Origin: Dermatophagoides farinae
Lineage: Eukaryota > Arthropoda > Arachnida > Sarcoptiformes > Pyroglyphidae
Direction: 5' to 3'
Length of the DNA stretch: 64,000 nt
Assembly: GCF_024713945.1 (NCBI RefSeq)
Contig: NC_134679.1
Span: 6,205,001 to 6,269,000, forward strand
Shown piece after piece: positions 55,301-61,804 of the stretch. Positions within the stretch are counted from its first letter, which is position 1; each line of letters starts with the position of its first letter. The position numbers and the translations under genes are program-made. The notes below the pieces were generated by a model. It made no database searches. It was given only the letters and a program-made list of their open reading frames with translations, and was not told the origin of the DNA.

Positions 55301-57374
55301 TCAGCTTATCTCGGTGTATGCACATGCCGGCAACCATGGTGATGAACAACAACAACAGCAACAAAAGTCGAATATTTTGCAAATCAACAGCAGCAATGTT
55401 AATGGAAAAAATATTCGAAATTTAAATTTGAAATGTTTTCCAGATACCGATAACGATAACAATGGTGACAATGGCAACAGTAATAGCAGTAGCCATACTA
55501 CTAGTAGTAGTAGTACTAGTACTGTTGATGAATCAAGTGAAGATATCTATGAAGAAGTTGGCCATTTAGTGGTTCGATCATCGGTTATTCGTCCGAATGA
55601 TGATGGTGAACTAAATAATTTTGACAGCAGTAATAATAAAAGACAACGTTCAGCTAGCCAAGATACATTGATTGAACAGAATAATAATGATCCATTTGAT
55701 GATTCAGAACAATCCAATGTATCAAATTTAAATGCAAATCACAGCAACAACAACATCAGCGATGATGATCAAACATCATTGCATACAGCCAATGATGATG
55801 ATGATGATGATGATGATGAAGATTTGGATGAAGATCAAATCTCAATATTAAGTGAAACATCATCATCAACATTTTCATCATTCACCACTTGTGCAAATCA
55901 AGATTTTGAATTTATTGTATCACAACAACAACATTTGACCGATATGACAACAGCAACAACAACAACACCAGCAACAACAAAACAGACATCAATGGAATCA
56001 TCAAATATCAGCCAAAATCAAAATATCAAATCGGCCATTAAATCAAATGCCACTAATCAATTGGCTTTACGGTATTTGAAATCGGATCTGGAAAATTTCC
56101 TTATTGAAAAACCATCATCATCATCGTCGTCATCATTAGAGCCATCAACATTATCAATGGCTGCAATGTATTATAATCGATTGATTTTGGATTCTGATTC
56201 AAATCGTAAAAATGCTAAAAAATCTGGCCATCGTCAACGTTCCAAATTGAATCGTCGGCAATCATTTTCCACTGCACATGAATTACGACAACGTATACTA
56301 TATAATCAAGTGAATAATAATAATAAAAATGATCACGAAACAAATAAAATGGGACTTATCGAAGAAGAAGAGATTGAAAATCATCATCATAATAATGATA
56401 ATGGTTCAATCAATGAATATTCAATGTTTCAAACGACAAATTTCAATGAAATGAATTTTCCATTCAATAAATTGGATCGTAGAATCAGTAGTAGTGAAGA
56501 TAATTTACTTTCAATCATTTCTACTATTGCCAATTGTGGTGATGATGATGATTATGATAATAATCAAGAATTATTGTTGGAATCACCAAATAAAATTCCA
56601 TGTACAAATGTAGAAAAAGACAATTTTGCCCAGATTTCAAATGATGCAAACATTACATCATCAAATGGAACATTTGTATTGAAAAAAGATGTAAACCAAC
56701 GAAATAATAAATCGGCTATACCTAGAGCTACATCTAATTCAAATAACGTTATTGGCGCTACTGCAGTTGGTGGTTTTTCATCGAATGAAACATTGAAAAT
56801 AACGATAAAAGAGCTAAAATCAAAAAAACAGGCACAAAAACGATCAACAACAACAACGAATAATTTAAATTCAAATCTAAAATCTAAATCATCATTGATG
56901 GCCAATTGTAATAATCGTATTTATGAGCTTGGTTCATTATGGGAAAGACAATCGTCATCATCGTCATCATCATCATCATCGAAATATGGTAAAGAATCGC
57001 TAATAAAATCTTCATCCAATATTTCCTCTTCATCATCCGAATCGAAAGTGAAACAAGATTTCAATCAAAATAAATTTAAATCAACAAAAACAACAACAAC
57101 ATCTCCATCATCATCATCTAGTCGCGTTTCAACATTCATAACGGTATCACCTTCACCACTTCGACAACAACAACAACCAAAAAAACCACAGACAAATTTT
57201 ACCTCGAAATTATTACCACCTTCAGATTATGTAGTCAAACAACAACAACAACAGCAGCAGCCAAAACAGGATGCAAGACAGAATGCCATATTGGCTAAAA
57301 ATGCATTGCTTATGAGTGGAATTCAACGAACGCCAATCAACAAACTGCCATTACAACAACAACAACAACAATAA
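32804..57374 (+). CDS. Divergent seven-transmembrane (rhodopsin-like) orphan receptor with giant loop and tail
   Basis: Four exons, 32804-34987, 52890-53442, 53507-55042 and 55126-57374, join in frame through GT-AG introns to about 2,173 residues. The ATG is the first after an in-frame TAA at 32771. The hydrophobic segments are approximately TM1 60-87, TM2 94-116, TM3 146-170, TM4 192-211, TM5 311-335, TM6 709-737 and TM7 746-767. Sequons at N21, N268, N276 and N290 fit an outside N-terminus and second extracellular loop. DRA (171-173) replaces the DRY motif. I see no CWxP, NPxxY or TM3/ECL2 disulfide cysteines. A Cys-rich CCHC at 779-782 after TM7 suits palmitoylation. Loop 3 (336-708) and the tail (776-2173) are Q/N/H/S/T/D-rich. 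Tyrosine motifs EPIYASL (Y1440) and EDIYEEV (Y1566) and a PKA-type RRQS (S1804) are present. It is probably a G-protein-coupled receptor; its ligand is unknown. Exon joins are my prediction. Confidence 0.75.
38749..38775. repeat. Perfect 12-bp inverted repeat, 3-base loop
   Basis: ATCGTTGAAACA, then CAT, then TGTTTCAACGAT. The arms are not simple repeats, which makes chance less likely than for the trinucleotide arrays. Its role is unknown; it lies inside the long receptor intron. Confidence 0.8.
40570..40600. repeat. Perfect 14-bp inverted repeat, 3-base loop
   Basis: GATTTTAATATCAA, then AAC, then TTGATATTAAAATC: a 31-base perfect hairpin inside the receptor intron. It is too short for a typical microRNA precursor. 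No gene or splice site of this intron lies close to it. Confidence 0.8.
41350..41377 (+). repeat. Uninterrupted A28 run
   Basis: One of the longest homopolymers in the window; others of similar size are at 3799-3824, 32438-32464 and 43198-43224. No retroposed gene body was recognised upstream of it, so it is not interpretable as a retrotransposon tail. Confidence 0.85.
45113..45250 (+). other. Short open frame for a hydrophobic micropeptide (weak)
   Basis: ATG to TAA, 45 codons. Residues 2-18 are a Val/Ile/Cys/Leu stretch that could span a membrane, followed by a basic, Tyr-containing segment. The hydrophobic part derives from a GTC/GTT repeat, so it may be only a translated microsatellite. 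There is no promoter or homology evidence. Confidence 0.08.
46981..47176 (+). other. Candidate small exon or gene nested in the receptor intron
   Basis: This is the end of an open frame that starts near 46727. The first part is repeat-derived and includes an Ile/Val-rich segment. From the ATG at 46981 the translation loses simple repeats and becomes a mixed, protein-like sequence of 64 residues ending QLDY at a TGA. It contains IPPPLQAHLHSILPKMQIY and NLDDDVVAIEYVNRKENANG. I recognise no family. It may be a small gene, an exon of an unknown transcript, or chance in locally GC-richer DNA. Confidence 0.2.
47504..47535. repeat. Perfect 32-bp palindrome
   Basis: TTGTGATCATCAATA, then TA, then TATTGATGATCACAA; the whole is its own reverse complement. 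The arms combine TGATCA and ATCAATA words rather than a plain microsatellite. It begins a cluster of inverted motifs that continues to 47641. Confidence 0.85.
47582..47641. promoter_or_regulatory. Nested inverted repeats with an octamer motif
   Basis: In order: TGACAT and ATGTCA around a three-base spacer (47582-47596); ATGCAAAT, the exact POU/Oct octamer (47603-47610); and a perfect 14-base palindrome ATGCTTATAAGCAT (47614-47627). The last is enclosed by the arms CAAATCTC (47606-47613) and GAGATTTG (47634-47641). Such density of dyad motifs outside simple repeats is unlike the rest of the intron. It may be a regulatory element of the receptor gene; that is inference. Confidence 0.3.
47810..47841 (+). 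repeat. (GA)n microsatellite
   Basis: About 16 uninterrupted GA units on the plus strand within the receptor intron, the longest GA tract noticed in the window. In insects such tracts can bind GAGA-type factors; nothing here shows that they do. Confidence 0.85.
49306..49337 (+). repeat. (GT)n microsatellite
   Basis: An uninterrupted GT tract of about 16 units in the receptor intron, among the longest dinucleotide tracts in the window together with 13895-13930. Confidence 0.85.
52890..53442 (+). CDS. Receptor exon 2 (end of TM6, TM7, proximal tail)
   Basis: The exon starts in phase 0 after TGATTTAG and continues TM6 (VFNLLAIF), then a short loop IPGLWTPFHD, then TM7 ending LLPLIIFISN. Helix-8-like ETFRDAFTRSCCHCH follows, and His- and Ser-rich tail begins. 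The donor is GTATGG at 53443, leaving one base of a Gly/Asp codon. That the hydrophobic TM6 reads on across a 17.9-kb gap is the main support for joining it to exon 1. Confidence 0.75.
53507..55042 (+). CDS. Receptor exon 3 (cytoplasmic tail, Q/N/H/S-rich)
   Basis: The acceptor TTTTCCAG at 53499-53506 closes a 64-base intron, and the split codon becomes Asp. The exon encodes about 512 residues of disordered tail with polyQ, polyN and polyS runs, and acidic and basic patches such as the KSVRKSTTKLIDNI region. The donor GTATGC follows at 55043. No folded domain is visible. Confidence 0.7.
55126..57374 (+). CDS. Receptor exon 4 (distal tail with tyrosine motifs)
   Basis: The acceptor ACATTTAG precedes 55126; the 83-base intron again splits an Asp codon. 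The exon encodes about 748 residues to TAA at 57372. It contains EPIYASL, a long acidic run, EDIYEEV, RRQS and Ser/Gln runs, and ends in polyQ. AATAAA at 57593-57598, about 220 bases downstream, is a suitable polyadenylation signal. The exon could alternatively belong to a separate protein, but the open frame has no separate ATG-led start with promoter-like sequence, and the splice phases fit. Confidence 0.7.
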
Positions 57375-57774
57375 GCACAATATAATCGCCACCGACAATG
57401 ACGATGGCAAAAAAAATGCCAAAAATTCAAATTTTTTTTTTCATTTGTAAATTTCTTTAAACGCACGTATCATTTGTTTGTTTGTTTTTTTTGCTAAAAA
57501 TCCAATCAATTTCTATCTCTCTCTTTTTTCGATCACAATTGCCAATTTTGTCTGTCTTTTTTTTTTGATAAATGTAATTTTTATATTTTGTAAATAAAAT
57601 TTTTAAAGTTTTTTTCGAAAAAATTATTTCAAAAAAAAGATGAAAATGTGAGTTTTTTATCTCCGTCAACAGATGGCAACACATTGTAATCAAATCATGG
57701 TAATTCAGGAAAAAATTTTCGAAAAATAAAGGAAAAAAGAAACAAAAATGATGATGATTTGGCCGTGACGATGG
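57375..57774. other. Convergent 3' intergenic region
   Basis: The tails of the receptor gene (+) and PPIH (-) face each other across 400 bases. AATAAA at 57593-57598 serves the plus strand. I found no canonical AATAAA for the minus strand here. An AGATGGC word lies at 57671-57677. Confidence 0.6.
57593..57598 (+). terminator. Poly(A) signal of the receptor gene
   Basis: AATAAA about 220 bases after the receptor stop codon, followed by a T-rich stretch. Confidence 0.5.
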
Positions 57775-58523
57775 CTACATTTCACCACATTGAGATATGA
57801 TTACTGGTATTTTTGGTTTATTATTCGGTCCAGTAGGTACGTTTTCAATTTTTCTCACCACTAACATACCATCAATGACACGTCCTTTATAGATGTATGG
57901 AAAAAATCGTTTTAGAAGTTTTTTTTACTTAAATTCATATATTTACCAAATACAACATGTTTTCCATCGAGAAAATCACAATTTGCACATGTAATGAAAA
58001 ATTGACATCCATTTGTATCTTTGCCACTGTTGGCCATTGAAAGTAGACCAGGTTGATCATGTTTAAGTTTGAAATTTTCATCGGAAAATTTTGTGCCACC
58101 AAAAATTGACATTAAACCTGTACCATCATGCTTTTTTTTATCAGAGAGAAGAATATCATTGATTTGATTCGATCCGTCATTTCATCATTTCAAAATTACT
58201 TACATTAACAAAATCACCACCTTGACACATGAAATCTTTGATTACACGATGAAATGATGATCCTTTATAACCGATCGGCACACCATCTTTTTTATATTCG
58301 CCAGTACAAAATTGTCTAATTATTAATAAATGGAAAAGATCAAATATTTAACAATGGATTCTTTCTGAGATTACCGAAAATTTTCTGCTGTTTTTGGCAC
58401 AATATCTGCAAAAAGTTCCATTTTCATGCGGCCAACTTCAGTGTTTCCAATCATAATGTCAAAAAATACGACTGGATTTGATGGATGGCGAAGTTGTTGT
58501 TGAATTTGAGTCCAGGTAGACAT
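57775..58523 (-). CDS. PPIH: Peptidyl-prolyl cis-trans isomerase H (U4/U6.U5 snRNP cyclophilin)
   Basis: Four exons on the minus strand, 58523-58375, 58315-58204, 58130-57947 and 57884-57775, give 184 residues. Introns are 59, 73 and 62 bases. The protein follows PPIH throughout, with [76 protein letters not shown] and the terminal SQCGEM. Active-site residues are visible: R73, F78, M79, Q81, F132, L141 and H145. Position 140 is Phe where human PPIH and cyclophilin A have the Trp that contacts cyclosporin. PPIH binds the PRPF4/PRPF3 complex of the tri-snRNP and assists spliceosome assembly in the nucleus (known for the family). Its start lies 128 bases after the upstream methyltransferase stop, on the same strand. 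The third exon starts with His where most orthologues, as I recall, have Gly. If intron 3 were retained, the protein would end early. Confidence 0.92.
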
Positions 58524-58547
58524 TTTTTTTCGTCGCAAAAAATTTAA

Positions 58548-58553
58548 TTTATT
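58548..58553 (-). terminator. Likely poly(A) signal of EEF1AKMT4, inside the PPIH leader
   Basis: TTTATT on the plus strand reads AATAAA on the minus strand. It lies about 100 bases after the methyltransferase stop and only 25 bases upstream of the PPIH ATG, so the two transcripts must abut or overlap. Confidence 0.4.
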
Positions 58554-58628
58554 TCAGATTTTAAAAAGTTGAAAAATTCAGCATAAAAATTGTCATAATC
58601 ATGTGACCGAAAAAGTAATGTACGAAAC

Positions 58629-58636
58629 TATCGATA
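58629..58636. promoter_or_regulatory. DRE core in the PPIH promoter interval
   Basis: TATCGATA is the exact core of the insect DNA-replication-related element, common at housekeeping promoters. It lies in the 128-base gap between the methyltransferase stop and the PPIH ATG, about 106 bases upstream of the latter, where the PPIH promoter must be if the genes are transcribed separately. Confidence 0.4.
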
Positions 58637-58651
58637 TAAACGATATTTTTT

Positions 58652-59448
58652 TTACAATTTTATTCCATTTAAAAAGTTTTCATCATCATCATCATCGACA
58701 ACTTGTCCGTCGTTTTTTATATCGATTTGGATTGGTGGTTCATATTGAAAACAGGAAACGGATTCACGAATCGATGGATCATTTGTCAAGTGATAAAGAA
58801 AGAAATGAAATTCATTGCCTAATTGTTCGATATTTTTAATTTTTAAATTATTATCAAACATTTTTCCAAATAATGGATGACGAAAATGTGGTGCCGAAAA
58901 TGTAATGGAAAAAAATTGGCCCGAATTCTTTCGCAAAACTCTATAGATTTCATGACCAATTGGTCGAAGTGATTGTAAAGCTTCATTCGATATATTCCAT
59001 GAGGATTTTTCCTGCACCAAAAACACATCTAATGTAGCTTTTTCGATAACAACATCGAATGTTTCATCAATGAAATCAAGACGTCGACAATCCATTGTTG
59101 ACCATTTCATTTGTTTACATTTATCACAATGTTCACTCATGGTTTTTATTACCGTTGATGATATATCGATATTATGAATATTTTCATAACCATCTTGGAA
59201 TAATTGTTCGGATAGTAAACTATTACCGCAACCTGAATTATAATCAAATTAGAATGATCATTATTAATTATTGAATGCATACCCAGAATCAAAATTGACA
59301 AAGATTTGCTAACATTTTGACGGAAATAATCACAAAACAATGAATAATCACCAAGCCATTCACGTGTCACATGGTTATTATCATTGTTTGTATATCTTTT
59401 TTCCCAAAAATTTTTGTCCAAATATTGGACATTATCAGACGGAATCAT
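58652..59448 (-). CDS. EEF1AKMT4: eEF1A lysine methyltransferase 4 (METTL13-like SAM methyltransferase)
   Basis: Two exons on the minus strand, 59448-59283 and 59232-58652, joined across a 50-base GT-AG intron, give 248 residues; the human protein is 255. The ATG follows an in-frame stop and no earlier ATG is in frame. The N-terminal FWEKRYTNN and REWLGDYS match the family. SAM-binding motif I is LILGCGNS (53-60), the acidic loop is NIDISS (D78), STMDCRRLDF follows, and FDVVIEKATLD (114-124) is the family's EKxTLD signature. FSAPHFR and the terminal NFLNGIKL match the human C-terminus. Known members methylate eEF1A at a lysine in the cytosol (Lys36 for the human enzyme). In vertebrates a readthrough with ECE2 exists; here it is a stand-alone gene just upstream of PPIH. 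The assignment rests on recalled family sequence, not a search. Confidence 0.88.
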
Positions 59449-60430
59449 CAGGTTCAAATTATTATGTTTGATCCATTCGAAATGAATGAATTTTTTTAAT
59501 TATAAAAATTTAAACACGTGGTGGTATTTGATTGATTAAAAAAAAAATTATCATAAAAATGTACCGTAAGTGTTTAGTGTACATAATCGATACTAGATGT
59601 CGATATGAATTGGATCTCCTAAATGTATCGGTTTTTTTCCACAATAATAAATTGTGTATGGGTAAAATAAAATGGTATAATTTAACGTAATTTTTTTTAG
59701 TGATATCGAAAGTGATGATAGAAGAAAGAAAAATTGCACAAGAGAAGTGGCCAACAACCGAACTGCCTCTTTTTTTTCTGGTAATTCTTTTTGCGCATGT
59801 TCAATTCATCATTGTACATAATGGCTGTTGTCACAATAACCATTTGGATTCAATAGATAACGATTTCAGTGAATCTATGAATATTCAATATTCGATTCGT
59901 TTATAAATTGAGACTATAGCCCTGTTTTTTGTTGACCACCACCACCACCACCATCACCTCACTTGCATAAAACATTTGGATTCGGAATCCATTGTCGGCT
60001 CACTTACAACAACTGTGTGTGTGTGTATCTGTATGTCGCGCTGTTTTTTTTATGTTCATTCGTTTCATATCATCATCATCTCTCAATATACTTGTCCCTC
60101 AGCAAAGAAAAACCAGTATCCTTAAAGCCGATAATATCACAAATCTTAAGTTGTCGTTGGAAAAACTAATCCATTTTGGATCTCTGGTTTATCAATTAAT
60201 CAATTGGATTTGGAATCATCATATTCTTTTAACATTTTCATCGGTATTCATTTTGATTGTCAATCTTTCTTTATTTGACAGTTTCATCATCACTTCACAC
60301 ACACACACACACACATTCATTGATTGTTTTTTCCTTTTTTTTTTCTTCACCAAACAGTTTCGATCTATTTGCATTTTCTTCCAATCAATTTTCGAAGATT
60401 CTTGTCATTTCAACAATTTCAACAACAAAT
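59449..60430. other. Divergent spacer and putative shared promoter region
   Basis: It separates the minus-strand methyltransferase from the plus-strand AT-hook gene. It contains CACGTG (E-box) at 59515-59520, ATCGATA (seven of eight DRE bases) at 59586-59592, a donor-like ACCGTAAGT at about 59563-59571, (CCA)n near 59937-59953, (CA)n near 60297-60314 and an acceptor-like pyrimidine stretch ending CAAACAG at 60357. The last two splice-like sites could bound a 5' UTR intron of the AT-hook gene. Open frames at 59700-59906 and 59992-60438 look like chance. Confidence 0.45.
59515..59520. promoter_or_regulatory. Palindromic E-box upstream of EEF1AKMT4
   Basis: CACGTG, 67 bases upstream of the methyltransferase ATG, the consensus of Myc/Max and USF-type bHLH factors. 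Position and motif suit a proximal promoter element, but binding is not shown. Confidence 0.3.
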
Positions 60431-61804
60431 ATGTCTGAAACGGCCCTCGATACAGGCTCCAGTACGGATAAAACGATCAAAGAGATGAAATCGGATGCAC
60501 AATCAAACAACAATAATCAGGTAAGATATATGAAGCCATCTGTCTGTCAATCAAACATGGACGATTTATCTATGAAAAATTAATGATTACATTTCATTGT
60601 TGATTATCTGCCATCCATCTATCTATTGATTAGTTTCCAGGACATTTTTTTTTGTTAGTTTTCCCTCCAAAAATGCATGGCATTGATCATATCCACTATT
60701 TGATTGATTATTTATCAATCAAACTATCTAGAAATCATAGTCCTAACATGCATAGAATCTTGGATTGAATATTAATCTAATTTTATCATATAATTAATGA
60801 GAGCGAAAGAAAAAAAAATCGAATATTTATCATCATGCCAATTGTCTTGCACGTTACGTACTATATGGATGGCACATTTCTGTGGCCAAACAAAATTATG
60901 CGCGCGGTTTTTCAATACTCTTCATCAATGCTTACTAATAATGTTTTTATTTTTGTTTGAATTATTTCTATACAGGTTTCTACCAATAATGTTGCTAATG
61001 ATTCCAAAGCTCAAGTGACAAATGATGCTGTAAGTTTGGATATTTTTTTTATAATTTTTAAATTTTAATTCATTTATGATTTTAAATCAATTCAAGAAGA
61101 AAGACAACGAAAGTACCAATACTCCGGGACGTAAACGTAAACGACTCAGTGAGGTAACCGATTCATCATTGGTTTTGGAAACACCACCCGGTGTTGATAG
61201 CAATCGTCGGCAAACACGTTCACAAACACGTGGAACACCTGCACCACCACCAGCGCCGGTTCAAACATCGGTTAAAAAAGCTGCATTGGCTAATAGTAAT
61301 GGTAGTAGTGCTAATAAAGGTCGTCGTGGTCGGCCACCAAAGAGTGCCACTTCATCAAGTGATTCGGAAGAACCGATTAAAATGGAAACAACAACAACAA
61401 CTGCAGCTGTTGATGAAAAGATGAAAGAGGAAGGGAAATCCGAACAAAAGGATGCTGAAACCAAACCTGTTGTCACTGATTCCGCCGATGCTACTGCTTC
61501 TACTAAAACTGAAGGCAACAAAAATACGATATCTGAGAGTCCTGCTGCTAAAGAAATTAAAAAATCCGAAGATGAAGTTAAAAAACAGCCATCAACAGAA
61601 AAATCTAAACAGCCAGCTTCGAAACCTGCATCGGTAGCCATTTCAAATACGGATAAACAAACAGAATCATCATCTGAAAATAAAACAATCACAACCAATA
61701 AAACCACAACGGTTAATGAGGTTGTCAATAATTCTACAACATCATCGACAACAACAGCAACAAACAAACCAGAATCGGCCACTACTAATAATCATGAAAA
61801 ATAG
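60431..61804 (+). CDS. Small AT-hook nuclear protein, family unknown
   Basis: Three exons, 60431-60520, 60976-61029 and 61097-61804, all joined in phase 0 by GT-AG introns of 455 and 67 bases, give 283 residues. The ATG at 60431 is the first in the open frame. Residues 59-64 (GRKRKR) form a basic nuclear-localisation-type cluster. RRQTRSQTR (85-93) and the AT-hook KGRRGRPPK (122-130) suit binding to the minor groove of AT-rich DNA. The rest is disordered, Ser/Thr/Lys/Glu-rich with TTT runs near the C-terminus, and has no folded domain. It resembles HMGA-like or other chromatin-associated acidic-tail proteins only in composition. The last exon has a tandem acceptor (CAAGAAG), so Lys49 may be optional. 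The role in chromatin is inferred from the AT-hook alone. Confidence 0.75.

Noticed and set aside
58603-58839. 78-codon plus-strand open frame
   Set aside because: It overlaps the 3' end of the well-supported methyltransferase on the other strand.
59992-60438. 148-codon open frame upstream of the AT-hook gene
   Set aside because: It overlaps the putative leader and the (CA)n repeat, is in a different frame from the AT-hook ATG, and has no recognisable domain.
61261-61782. 173-codon antisense open frame
   Set aside because: It lies wholly opposite exon 3 of the AT-hook gene, whose codon bias (few TTA, CTA and TCA on the reverse frame) leaves it open. It is a shadow.
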